Assembly: GCA_964523395.1 (NCBI GenBank)
Contig: CAZFXS010000013.1
Coordinates: forward strand, 1 to 63,205
DNA length: 63,205 bases
Source: JANYJZ01 sp964523395
Lineage (GTDB): Bacteria; Bacteroidota; Ignavibacteria; UBA10030; SZUA-254
Direction: 5' to 3'
Position 1 is the first letter of the stretch. Each line of letters opens with the position of its first letter. This document shows, one piece after another, positions 18,220-25,863 of the stretch. Both the position numbers and the translations under genes were made by a program. The notes below the pieces were generated by a model. The model was not told where the DNA came from. It did no database searches and was given only the letters and a program-made list of their open reading frames with translations.

Positions 18220-19101
18220 ATCAAAAAACATATTCTGTTCATTATCGCCGCCCTGTTAACGGGCGGCGATATGCTTTTTGCAGCCTGGCACCGGGAGGAT
18301 TCTTCAGGTATTCATTTCAAACACGCAGTCGCGTTATCTGTTGATCCCTTAAATAATATGTATGTTCTCGATGCCGGCGCAAGTGAAATTATAAAATTTT
18401 CACGTACCGGTCAGGGAATCAAACGCATCGGGGGATACGGATGGAACAGCGGGACGTTTGATCAGCCAAGGGATATCATCTCTCCTAACGGACTTGATGT
18501 CTACGTCGCGGATTATGGCAATCACCGTATTCTTCATTTTGACAGGGAACTGAATCTTCAGTCGGATTTCTTTTTGTCTTCAGTTGATGATCAAACGGAA
18601 GATTCATTTGGATTTCCCAAAAGCATTGCCTACTCGAGGTTTGGTATTCTTTATATACTTGACGGTGATAATAACAGAATTATCAAATTGAACAAAGACG
18701 GAAGGATCGAAAAAACATTCGGGACACTCCACGCGGGCAAAGGGTCTCTGGTTGCGCCAACGGTCCTGCGGATGTCCGCCGATGATAAAATCTATGTTCT
18801 TGATGGCAAGAGTATAGTGGTCTTTGATCTTTTTGGAAATTATGTCCGGACAATATCGGGTGAGATGGTGGATGGCATAACGGCATTTGCGGTTCACGAC
18901 AAAAATCTGTATGTTCTTGATAGCTGTTCGGTGGTAATGTTTGATGGGGGAGGCAGTCCGAAATCTGTGGCCGATAGCGTGATACAATCCAGTGTTGTCG
19001 ATTGCAATTCAGTTGTGGATTTCAGGATTCAAAACGGCTTGATGTACTTCCTGACGCGTCATTCGGTGTATATCCAACCGCTTCCCGAAGGATTCAAGTA
19101 A
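18220..19101 (+). CDS. Exported NHL-repeat beta-propeller protein
   Basis: About 293 aa if it begins at the ATC at 18220. NHL-type blades recur (AVALSVDPLNNMYVLDAG, DVYVADYGNHRILHFD, LYILDGDNNRIIKLNKDG, KIYVLDGKSIVVFDLFGNY), each with the loop that carries Asp/Asn; such propellers bind proteins or glycans. The ATG at 18271 would remove half of a good signal peptide; reading back in frame gives I-KKHILFIIAALLTGGDMLFA, which begins with ATC directly after the TAA of the upstream gene (TAAATC). I therefore propose ATC or re-initiation as the start. A perfect 8-bp stem (18246-18268) lies within the signal-peptide codons. Confidence 0.7.
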   Translation: MKKHILFIIAALLTGGDMLFAAWHREDSSGIHFKHAVALSVDPLNNMYVLDAGASEIIKFSRTGQGIKRIGGYGWNSGTFDQPRDIISPNGLDVYVADYGNHRILHFDRELNLQSDFFLSSVDDQTEDSFGFPKSIAYSRFGILYILDGDNNRIIKLNKDGRIEKTFGTLHAGKGSLVAPTVLRMSADDKIYVLDGKSIVVFDLFGNYVRTISGEMVDGITAFAVHDKNLYVLDSCSVVMFDGGGSPKSVADSVIQSSVVDCNSVVDFRIQNGLMYFLTRHSVYIQPLPEGFK

Positions 19102-19186
19102 CAGGCATCCTTTTCCGCGATTCTCACAGAAAAAGAGTATAACATCATTTTTTATCTATGCATTATTTTCATACAGGAGGTACACT

Positions 19187-19615
19187 ATGGCAGGAAAAAG
19201 TTTAAACAAAGTTCAGCTCATCGGTAATCTGGGAAAAGATCCCGAGCTGAGTTATACATCATCGGGCGTAGCTGTTGCCAAATTTTCCATCGCGACGGGT
19301 GAACGGTGGAAAGACCAGGAGGGCAACATGCAGGAACGCACCGAGTGGCACAATATTGTCGCGTGGCGCAAGCTTGCCGAAATCTGCGGCCAGTATCTGA
19401 AAAAAGGAAGCAAAGTCTATCTCGAAGGCAAACTCCAGACCCGCTCCTGGGATGATAAAAATACCGGCGTGAAACGCTACACGACGGAAATTGTCGCCGA
19501 TGACCTTATCATGCTTGACGGTAAAGGCACAGGAGGAGGGGGAGGAATGAGCAATGAGATGGCCCCCGCTTCCGAAGAATCGGTGATGCCGGAGAAAGAC
19601 GATCTTCCGTTTTAA
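19187..19615 (+). CDS. ssb: Single-stranded DNA-binding protein
   Basis: 142 aa. OB-fold from NKVQLIGNLGKDPEL to about residue 110 (aromatic stacking residues in WHNIVAWRKLAEICGQYLKK), then a short glycine-rich linker and the acidic C-terminal tip DDLPF that recruits repair and replication proteins. Strong Shine-Dalgarno (AGGAGG) before the ATG. It is separate from the NHL gene by 85 bases and is followed by the riboswitch region. Confidence 0.95.
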   Translation: MAGKSLNKVQLIGNLGKDPELSYTSSGVAVAKFSIATGERWKDQEGNMQERTEWHNIVAWRKLAEICGQYLKKGSKVYLEGKLQTRSWDDKNTGVKRYTTEIVADDLIMLDGKGTGGGGGMSNEMAPASEESVMPEKDDLPF

Positions 19616-19645
19616 TTTTGTGGGTACGGTCCTAATTTGGCATTA

Positions 19646-19675
19646 AAGATCCTTCGCCTCCGCTCAGGATCATCG
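19646..19675 (+). repeat. Low-complexity phrase GATCCTTCGC...GCTCAGGATC
   Basis: Short palindromic element (GATCCT / AGGATC) of the 'CTTCGCTCCGCTCAGGAT' type known from intergenic DNA of many bacteria. It lies in the gap after ssb. Confidence 0.45.
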
Positions 19676-19736
19676 TAATCTCTGCAAAAGTGAAGCATGA
19701 TTTTCAAATAAGGACACTACCATTTTGTGTTGTATG

Positions 19737-19765
19737 TTGCTTTACAATTTCTTTTGCAGTATCTT
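19737..19765 (+). promoter_or_regulatory. Promoter of the cobalamin-riboswitch operon
   Basis: TTGCTT, 17 bases, TATCTT; start about 19772, about ten bases before the riboswitch. Confidence 0.6.
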
Positions 19766-19782
19766 CACCTGAGTTCTTTTCC

Positions 19783-19980
19783 ATACATGATGTTGATGAA
19801 GGCGTTAGCCTTCAAGGGAATTCCGTGATTCCGTTTTTGCCGGAAAAGCCGGAAGCTGCCCCGCAACTGTAATTCGATTGTTTCTGTTGTCCGGAAACCG
19901 GATTGACTTAAGCGTCACTGCAGACGTGTAATCGTCTGCGGGAAGACTGTCAATCCGCGATAAGCCAGGAGACCGATTGA
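19783..19980 (+). promoter_or_regulatory. Cobalamin (B12) riboswitch
   Basis: Contains the conserved core of the adenosylcobalamin aptamer in order: AGGGAATTCCGTGA (P3-P4 side, near 19815), GAAGCTGCCCCGCAACTGTAA (19852-19872), CACTGCAGACG...CGTCTGCGGGAAG (P7-type hairpin), and the B12 box GCCAGGAGACC (19964-19974). The aptamer is followed by an intrinsic terminator (20047-20086) directly before btuB, so cobalamin probably stops transcription. An open frame spans it by chance. Confidence 0.96.
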
Positions 19981-20046
19981 CATCATGACCTTATACATCC
20001 TTCGCGGGAAGGAAAAGGTGCGGTCAGACGGCATTGTTCCATTCTA

Positions 20047-20086
20047 CCCCCTCTTTTCTTCTTCGAAGAGATGGGGTTTTTCTTTT
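20047..20086 (+). terminator. Riboswitch expression-platform terminator
   Basis: CCCC and CTCTT pair with AAGAG and GGGG (a bulged AT on the right arm) and are followed by TTTTTCTTTT, ending six bases before the btuB ATG. The stem could be broken by pairing of the region between 19975 and 20046, in line with cobalamin-dependent termination. Confidence 0.8.
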
Positions 20087-20092
20087 AATAAA

Positions 20093-22093
20093 ATGAAACG
20101 ATTCCGGCTTAGAAATATCATCATTGGAGTTGTATTGTATGCCATTCCTTGTACTGTGTTGAGTCTTGGGAACGGCGGCGGAGACAGTGTTAAAACATTT
20201 CAAATGAAAGAAATGGTCATTACTTCGACCCGCACGGCGCTGAAGATGGACCGTGTGCCGTCACGGACAGAGCTGATTTCACGGCAGGGAATTGATGAAT
20301 CTGACGGCGCCACGCTTGGGACTCTTCTTACTGCCGTACCCGGAGTCGTTGTGCGTGATTACGGAAGCGGCGGAGCGGTGCAAACATTGTCGATGCGCGG
20401 CATGAGCGCCGAGCATTCGCTTCTGCTGGTTGATGGCATGCCGGTCAATAATATTCAGACAGGTCTTACCGATATTCGTCTTCTTCCTGTTGACATGATG
20501 GAGTCCATTGAAATTGTGAGAGGCGGGCTTTCATCACTCTACGGCACAAGCGCGATTGGAGGCATCGTCAATGTACGGACAGTCAGCCCGAAAGACGGAA
20601 ATTTTGTCTCATTGAAAAATTCAATAGGATCGTTTGGCGCGAGCGGGATGTCAGTTTCAGTGCATCATTCATTCAACAGCTTGCAGCTAAATACAGGTAT
20701 CCGTTCGGAACGGGAAGCTGGAAATTATCCCGTGCAATTACTTCAGCAGGGAACGCTACAAAGCGGTACAAGGAAGAACACCGATTATACTCATAAGAGC
20801 GCGAATATGTCTGTTACGTGGGATGGAAATGAATTTCAGCGCGGACATGCGCTTTTGAGCGTCACGACCCTCGATCGCGGCACGCCCGGGCCGTTGCTGA
20901 CGCTTGAAAATCAGGGTGGGGGAAGGCAAACCGATGATGTTTTCTTCGGGGGCGGCTCGTTTACCTCACCCCTTTCTGAAGAAACGGAGATATCGGTGTC
21001 GGGAAGCGTTCAGCGAAGCAACGAACGCTATGCGGATGAAACGGGAATTTTCAGGGGAAATAATTACTACAGGAACACATCGCTGACTGTTTCCCCATCC
21101 GTGCGGATGAAGGTGTCTCAATATCTTAAGCTTCTTTCAGGGCTTGATGCCGATTACGCGTCCGCGGAAGGAAACGCGCTTCCCGGATTTCAAACCCGCC
21201 CGCATGCCGGATGGTTTCTTGGCGGAGAGATTGAAAGCGATACAATGCATCCGGCAGGCATTGCAGTATCCCTGTATCCTTCATTGCGTCTCGACGGTTA
21301 CCGCGCATTGCGTCCTGTCTGGAGTCCGCAAATAGGCCTGAATGCCTCATCAACCGTTGGCGCGCTTGATATTATTCTGCATTCTACATTCGGCAACAGT
21401 TTCCGCGTCCCCACCTTCAACGAACTCTATTACTCAGGGGCGGGCGGCTTTGGAAATCCCCAACTCCGGCGTGAACAATCTGTTCATGGGGATGTAGGAA
21501 TGACGTTGCAGACAGCAATAGCGGGTCCGGCAGAGATTGATGCAACTTATTATTCCATCACCACCAACGACAGGATATTGTGGCTTCCCGCATCATCTCC
21601 GTTTATCTGGTCGCCGGTCAATATCGCCCGGACACGATCTTCGGGATTTGAAGTTGAGGGAAAATGGACGCATCACTCGGATTTCGTTTCCCTTCAGGCA
21701 AACTACGTGTATATCGACGCGAAGAATATCTCCGGTACTTCCCGGTCAAATCCGGTCTATGGCAATCAGCTTTTGTATGTGCCGCTGGAAACCGCAAACG
21801 TTTCAGTGCAATTTCGCATCCCTGTGGATCATGATATTATCCGTAACATTATGTTGCGGATTGCCGATAATTATATGGGGGAGCGGTTCACGGTTGAAGA
21901 TAATTCCGAGAAGCTTCCATCGTACCATTTGCTCAACGGAAATATCGGCATCGACATGATGTTCTTTGATGTACGGACTTCACTCAGGTATGGGCTTAAC
22001 AACATGACTGACGAGGCGTACGAAATCATTCCCCGTTATCCGATGCCGCCAAGAAACAGTATGTTGTCGCTGTCATTACAAAAGAATTATTGA
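20093..22093 (+). CDS. btuB: BtuB-like TonB-dependent cobalamin receptor
   Basis: About 666 aa. Signal peptide (IIIGVVLYAIPCTVLSLG), a TonB-box-like stretch (KEMVITSTRT), plug domain (LGTLLTAVPGVVVRDYGSGG, MRGMSAEHSLLLVDGMPVNN, EIVRGGLSSLYGTSAIGG; residues about 40-165), then a 22-strand barrel ending with an aromatic residue. The upstream riboswitch identifies the ligand as cobalamin or a cobinamide-type precursor. Start ATG 20093 is chosen because the longer frame reaches into the riboswitch terminator. It is followed by a lipoprotein and a cobalamin-binding protein in the same operon. Confidence 0.92.
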   Translation: MKRFRLRNIIIGVVLYAIPCTVLSLGNGGGDSVKTFQMKEMVITSTRTALKMDRVPSRTELISRQGIDESDGATLGTLLTAVPGVVVRDYGSGGAVQTLSMRGMSAEHSLLLVDGMPVNNIQTGLTDIRLLPVDMMESIEIVRGGLSSLYGTSAIGGIVNVRTVSPKDGNFVSLKNSIGSFGASGMSVSVHHSFNSLQLNTGIRSEREAGNYPVQLLQQGTLQSGTRKNTDYTHKSANMSVTWDGNEFQRGHALLSVTTLDRGTPGPLLTLENQGGGRQTDDVFFGGGSFTSPLSEETEISVSGSVQRSNERYADETGIFRGNNYYRNTSLTVSPSVRMKVSQYLKLLSGLDADYASAEGNALPGFQTRPHAGWFLGGEIESDTMHPAGIAVSLYPSLRLDGYRALRPVWSPQIGLNASSTVGALDIILHSTFGNSFRVPTFNELYYSGAGGFGNPQLRREQSVHGDVGMTLQTAIAGPAEIDATYYSITTNDRILWLPASSPFIWSPVNIARTRSSGFEVEGKWTHHSDFVSLQANYVYIDAKNISGTSRSNPVYGNQLLYVPLETANVSVQFRIPVDHDIIRNIMLRIADNYMGERFTVEDNSEKLPSYHLLNGNIGIDMMFFDVRTSLRYGLNNMTDEAYEIIPRYPMPPRNSMLSLSLQKNY

Positions 22094-22109
22094 AAGGAAG
22101 TAGAGAGAT

Positions 22110-23123
22110 ATGAACCGATTCAGTGTAATTATCGCTTTGTTGTTAACTGTAATTGCCTCCGGCTGCCGTAAAAGCAATACCATTGTCGGTCCGCCGCCGC
22201 CGTCCTCAACCGTAGGTGTCTACGTTGTTAACGAGGGAGGTTTCTCCGGCGGAGGTGCGCTTGCGTATTATGATGCCGATCTCGACAGTATGTTTCAGAG
22301 TGTAGCAGGCCCGGCACAAAGCTGGGTGTTTCCTAATGATATGAAGATCGTGGGAAGCAGAGGTTATGTAACCGTCAATGGGTCGGACCGCATCGATATT
22401 ATCAATGTGGACGATCATGCAGTTACCGGTTCAATTATTTTTCCGCAGTTCACCGGGCCCGGTTACCTTGCCGTGAACGGTTCAGCCATGTACGTAGCGA
22501 ATTACAACGGTTCTGTGTCTGTTATCGACCTCTCGCATGATTCAGTCGTGACGACAATCCCTTCCGTGGTAGGTTTTCCGGGGGGGATCGCCTTCGTGAA
22601 CGGGAGGGTATTCGTTTCAGATATGGGGCTATTTCCGGCGGCAGGAACGCTTGTGAAGGTGGTAGATCCGTCGTCGGGAGCAGTAGTCGACTCTGTCACT
22701 GTTCAGAATACTCCGGGCGGCATGACAGTTGCCAATGGTAGAGTGTTTGTTGCTTGCGTGGGAACAGGCAAAGTCTACCGGATTCATCCCACCTCACTTG
22801 CAGTAGAGGATTCGGTCCAGCTTCCCGCTGTGAGCGGTGATATCGTTTCCAGCGGAGATACTCTCTTTGTCCTTGGTTTTAGCAGTATTGCCAAACTTTA
22901 TGGTAATCCGCTAACTATCAGTGATACAACGCTGATAGACATGGTTGGCGGAATGTATTTCTATTCTCTTTCTGTCGATGAATCAATGAACGAATTATAC
23001 GTTTCAAACATCGTCAGCCCGGGCGGATCGGGTCAGGTTGAGATATACACGACATCCGGCATTCTGCGGAGACCTCCTATGCCGTCGGGCATATTTCCCG
23101 GAGCATTCGCATTTAAGCTGTGA
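22110..23123 (+). CDS. Beta-propeller lipoprotein of the btuB locus
   Basis: 337 aa. Lipobox IASGC at about residue 19 after a hydrophobic stretch, then a seven-bladed YncE/DUF5074-like propeller (blade motifs GPGYLAVNGSAMYVANYN, GGIAFVNGRVFVSDMG, GGMTVANGRVFVACVGTGK). Lipoproteins with such propellers are found next to BtuB in FCB bacteria, where they may capture corrinoids on the cell surface. The family link is known; the binding role here is inferred. The ATG is preceded by GGAAGTAGAGAG. It lies 16 bases after btuB and one base before the next gene. Confidence 0.75.
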   Translation: MNRFSVIIALLLTVIASGCRKSNTIVGPPPPSSTVGVYVVNEGGFSGGGALAYYDADLDSMFQSVAGPAQSWVFPNDMKIVGSRGYVTVNGSDRIDIINVDDHAVTGSIIFPQFTGPGYLAVNGSAMYVANYNGSVSVIDLSHDSVVTTIPSVVGFPGGIAFVNGRVFVSDMGLFPAAGTLVKVVDPSSGAVVDSVTVQNTPGGMTVANGRVFVACVGTGKVYRIHPTSLAVEDSVQLPAVSGDIVSSGDTLFVLGFSSIAKLYGNPLTISDTTLIDMVGGMYFYSLSVDESMNELYVSNIVSPGGSGQVEIYTTSGILRRPPMPSGIFPGAFAFKL

Positions 23124-23124
23124 T

Positions 23125-24066
23125 ATGACCATGAGAATCTGCTCATTACTGCCAAGCAGTACGGAAATCATCTACGCACTCGGACTTCAGGACCATCTTG
23201 TAGCGGTGACACATGAATGCGATTTTCCGCCAGAGGCGGGGCTGAAACCCAGGGTGACAAGGAGTGAGATTACCCCTTCGCTTTCGAGCGCCGAAATCGA
23301 TTTCAGGGTCAGGCAACAACTTCAGGATGTCGGGACGCTCTACCATCTTGATGCCGCGTTGCTCGAACAGCTTCAGCCGGATGTTATTTTCACCCAACAG
23401 CTCTGCACCGTCTGTTCAGTCTCATACGACAATGTCTACCGTATCGCTCAAACGTTGTCCCGTAAGCCATTGGTGATCAATCTGGAACCGCATTCACTTG
23501 AGGGAATATTTGACACTATATTAGCCGTCGGAAACCTTGCGGGGGAGAGTGAACGGGCAGACTTCGTGGTCGCCGCTTTGAAAGATCGGTTACAGAAGGT
23601 TCAGTTGGTTACTGCGGGTCTCCCGAAGAAGAAGGTGCTTTGCTTGGAGTGGATTGACCCCCCGTTTTGTGCAGGACACTGGATTCCGGAGCTTGTGGAA
23701 ATAGCGGGCGGAAGGGACGATCTGGGAAGAAAGCATCAGCCGTCAAAGCAAGTTGCGTGGGAAAAAATAATTGAGTATAATCCTGATGTCATTATTGTGA
23801 TGTGCTGCGGATTTTCGGTTGAGCGGAGCCTGCAGGATATAGCTCATCTGAAATCACAGGATCTCAGCAGGGTTTCTGCCATACAATCGGGGCAAGTGTT
23901 TGCCGTTGACGGCTCTTCGTATTTCAGCAGGCCGGGGCCGCGCATCGTGGACAGCGCAGAGATACTCGCGACAATTATTCACCCGGAGCTCTTTCCGTTT
24001 GATTATCCGGGGACGGTTGTGCGGCAAGCAGATGTAAATTCCTCCCCCTCAGTCCCCCTCCCTTAA
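23125..24066 (+). CDS. btuF: Cobalamin-binding protein of the BtuF family, without signal peptide
   Basis: About 313 aa, periplasmic-binding protein type 2/BtuF-like fold: MRICSLLPSSTEIIYALGLQ at the N-terminus, EIDFRVRQQL, YHLDAALLEQLQPDVIFTQ, VCSVSYDNVYRI, and GRDDLGRKHQPSKQVAWE later. Unlike classical BtuF it has no signal peptide, a trait of a widely distributed 'cobalamin-binding protein' branch; it could therefore act in the cytoplasm. No BtuC or BtuD gene is adjacent. The start is ATG 23125, overlapping the region next to the lipoprotein stop (stop TGA 23121-23123). The last residues (SSPSVPLP) are coded by one arm of the palindromic element at 24041-24090. Confidence 0.8.
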   Translation: MTMRICSLLPSSTEIIYALGLQDHLVAVTHECDFPPEAGLKPRVTRSEITPSLSSAEIDFRVRQQLQDVGTLYHLDAALLEQLQPDVIFTQQLCTVCSVSYDNVYRIAQTLSRKPLVINLEPHSLEGIFDTILAVGNLAGESERADFVVAALKDRLQKVQLVTAGLPKKKVLCLEWIDPPFCAGHWIPELVEIAGGRDDLGRKHQPSKQVAWEKIIEYNPDVIIVMCCGFSVERSLQDIAHLKSQDLSRVSAIQSGQVFAVDGSSYFSRPGPRIVDSAEILATIIHPELFPFDYPGTVVRQADVNSSPSVPLP

Positions 24067-24090
24067 TAAGGGAGGGGGAAGGGGTGGGAT
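24041..24090 (+). repeat. Palindromic C-rich/G-rich element
   Basis: TCCCCCTCCCTT pairs perfectly over 12 bases with AAGGGAGGGGGA around a three-base loop; the flanks can pair further (CCCCT/AGGGG). It covers the end of the cobalamin-binding protein gene, where it supplies the last codons and the stop, and has no T-run, so it is more an intergenic repeat than a classical terminator. The rest of the gap to 24150 holds only weak promoter-like AT sequence. Confidence 0.6.
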
Positions 24091-24149
24091 AAAGAATGCA
24101 AAGAATATTGAATTAAATCTTTTAACACATTTTAGTGCAAGGAGTTATT

Positions 24150-24674
24150 ATGGCACGTTACGCTTTTACATTCACGCTTATACTGATGGCGGTGCTGTCG
24201 CGGCTGATACCGCATCCGCTGAACTTCGCCCCGATTACGGCGCTCGCGCTCTTCGGCGGCGTGTTTCTCGATAAGAAACATACGTTCATCGTCCCGCTGG
24301 CGGCATTGCTCATCAGCGACTATTTCCTCGGCTTCTACCCGGATATGGGGTGGGTGTACGGGAGTTTCATACTGATAGGGTTTATCGGACTCTGGCTGAG
24401 AAAGCATTACACGTTCGCGGCGACTGCCGGAGCAACGCTTGCCGGGTCTGTTCTCTTTTTTGTTGTTACCAATTTCGGAGCATGGCTCGGATATCTTAAC
24501 CTGTACACACGGGATCTTGCGGGCTTTATTGCCTGTTACACGGCGGCGATACCGTTCTTCAGGAATACACTGGCGGGAGATGTTTTTTATGTCGCGGCGA
24601 TGTTCGGCGCGTATGAACTCGCAAAGCGGTTTATACCCGCGCTGACTCCATCACCTCAGCCTGATAAGGCATAG
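24150..24674 (+). CDS. DUF6580 membrane protein, possible cobalamin transporter component
   Basis: About 174 aa, five or six transmembrane segments (TLILMAVLSRLIPHPLNF, ITALALFGGVFL, FIVPLAALLISDYFLGFYPDM, YGSFILIGFIGLWL, AGSVLFFVVTNFGAWLG, TLAGDVFYVAAMFGAYELAK). The pattern matches the DUF6580 family of small putative transporters, whose fold resembles ECF S components. Shine-Dalgarno AAGGAG before the ATG decides the start. It follows the cobalamin-binding protein and is followed by a terminator, so it closes the riboswitch operon; a role in cobalamin import is my inference from position. Confidence 0.75.
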   Translation: MARYAFTFTLILMAVLSRLIPHPLNFAPITALALFGGVFLDKKHTFIVPLAALLISDYFLGFYPDMGWVYGSFILIGFIGLWLRKHYTFAATAGATLAGSVLFFVVTNFGAWLGYLNLYTRDLAGFIACYTAAIPFFRNTLAGDVFYVAAMFGAYELAKRFIPALTPSPQPDKA

Positions 24675-24681
24675 ATGTACT

Positions 24682-24709
24682 AAGAAGCCCGCCTTGGCGG
24701 GCTTCTTTA
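24682..24709 (+). terminator. Intrinsic terminator at the end of the cobalamin operon
   Basis: AGAAGCCCGC pairs with GCGGGCTTCT over ten bases (loop CTTG), followed by TTTA. It stands right after the DUF6580 gene. Confidence 0.8.
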
Positions 24710-24997
24710 TTGGTATCAGTTCTATTCGGATGCTTTGCCCTGAGTGTACTGCGGCAATTATCGCTTAAGGTAGTTTTTTTAACTGATGGTGAGGAGAGAG
24801 GGTGCAGAGGCGAGAAGTCAATGTTGCGTAACCCCCGGGCAAAAAACGTAGTCCTGAAGCGAATTCCGAATAAATTATTTTTCGTGAGCGGAAACATTGA
24901 GCGAGTATTTACCTCAGCTTTTGCCAGCGTCGTGCTTTTGCTTGTTAGCCGCAGTTGATTTGCGAATGAGCCAGTGCGCATCGATATCTCTTTTAAA
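24710..24997. other. Gap of 288 bases with no recognised gene
   Basis: I see only chance open frames here (for example 24710-24958 on plus) without Shine-Dalgarno, promoter or recognisable protein. It separates the plus-strand cobalamin operon from the minus-strand block. Confidence 0.5.
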
Positions 24998-25543
24998 TTA
25001 CCTCAGTTCGTCTGGAATTTTCAATCTTTTTGCATTCTCCGAAGTTACTGTTTTATTTCCGTTGACTATCGAATCTGTCTGTAAATTGATTGGAATCTCA
25101 AATTTATTAACTCCCTGTATGATAAAAGTAACTCCACTCCAAAAGAAAGCAAATCCTATTGCAAAATCGAAACGCGTTAAAGCAATCCCACCTATCATTA
25201 ATCCATGTACCATTGATCTATTAAAAATCGATTTGGCAAATTTAGTATCATAATATAGCCACAAGTTGTCTACCCATTTATACATCCAATAGGCATTATA
25301 AACGGGAATGATGTTGGCTAACGAAGCCCATCGCGCAGAGTATGGATATTTATTAAAGCGTTCGAGAATAAATTTATGGATAAGGTAGACGTTCCAAACA
25401 TAGTATGCCATTGCTGCGACTACAATAATAAGCCGTAGGATAAGATCATCGGGACTGTTGAATGGAGAAAATTCGTAAACAAGAAATGCCAGGGGGAAAA
25501 TGAACCCGATTAAAGGATTTGGTGTGGATGTTTGTTCATTCAT
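24998..25543 (-). CDS. Hypothetical membrane protein
   Basis: 181 aa with about four hydrophobic segments (LIGFIFPLAFLVYEF, LRLIIVVAAMAYYVWNVYLI, SLANIIPVYNAYWMY, FAIGFAFFWSGVTFIIQGV). I do not recognise the family. It has no Shine-Dalgarno before its ATG, but a tiny open frame (25536-25598) that does have one overlaps this start, so translation may be coupled. Its likely promoter lies at 25757-25785 and is a near copy of the one in front of the TPR/TonB-C gene at 28814, so the two units are probably co-regulated. Confidence 0.65.
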   Translation of the reverse strand: MNEQTSTPNPLIGFIFPLAFLVYEFSPFNSPDDLILRLIIVVAAMAYYVWNVYLIHKFILERFNKYPYSARWASLANIIPVYNAYWMYKWVDNLWLYYDTKFAKSIFNRSMVHGLMIGGIALTRFDFAIGFAFFWSGVTFIIQGVNKFEIPINLQTDSIVNGNKTVTSENAKRLKIPDELR

Positions 25544-25756
25544 GTTTTCTCAGACCTAATGTTCTAAAAGCATCGACCGAAACAAGTGAGCAAACCAATT
25601 GCAGCTGACTCCTTATATACGTATTGCGATTTTATAACCACTGTCGTGTTGAAGTACGCAATACATGGTTATTCCTTTTTGGGGAAAGTTTAACGAAGGT
25701 ATTATTATGCGGCAACCCCCGTATGTTCCTCTCGATTCAAAAGAAATGATTATGCG

Positions 25757-25785
25757 AAGTTACGAAAATGTGGCTGTGATGTCAA
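25757..25785 (-). promoter_or_regulatory. Promoter of the small membrane protein gene
   Basis: On the minus strand TTGACA, 17 bases, TAACTT. 25 of its 29 bases equal the promoter at 28935-28963, including most of the spacer (ATTTTCG). The start is about 25750; the leader of about 200 bases up to 25543 contains two short open frames (25613-25666 and 25536-25598). The gap 25544-25863 otherwise holds nothing recognised. Confidence 0.6.
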
Positions 25786-25863
25786 GCGCATTTGAGAAAC
25801 GGTAATGAGAGTTGTCTCGTTGTCTGACATAACCGTGCCTGACCACCAAGGATCCTTTAGTCG

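Noticed and set aside
19690..19872. 60-aa open frame after ssb
   Set aside because: It spans the promoter and aptamer of the cobalamin riboswitch; no ribosome site, no protein similarity.
24710..24958. 82-aa open frame after the DUF6580 gene
   Set aside because: No Shine-Dalgarno or promoter; composition like its non-coding surroundings.
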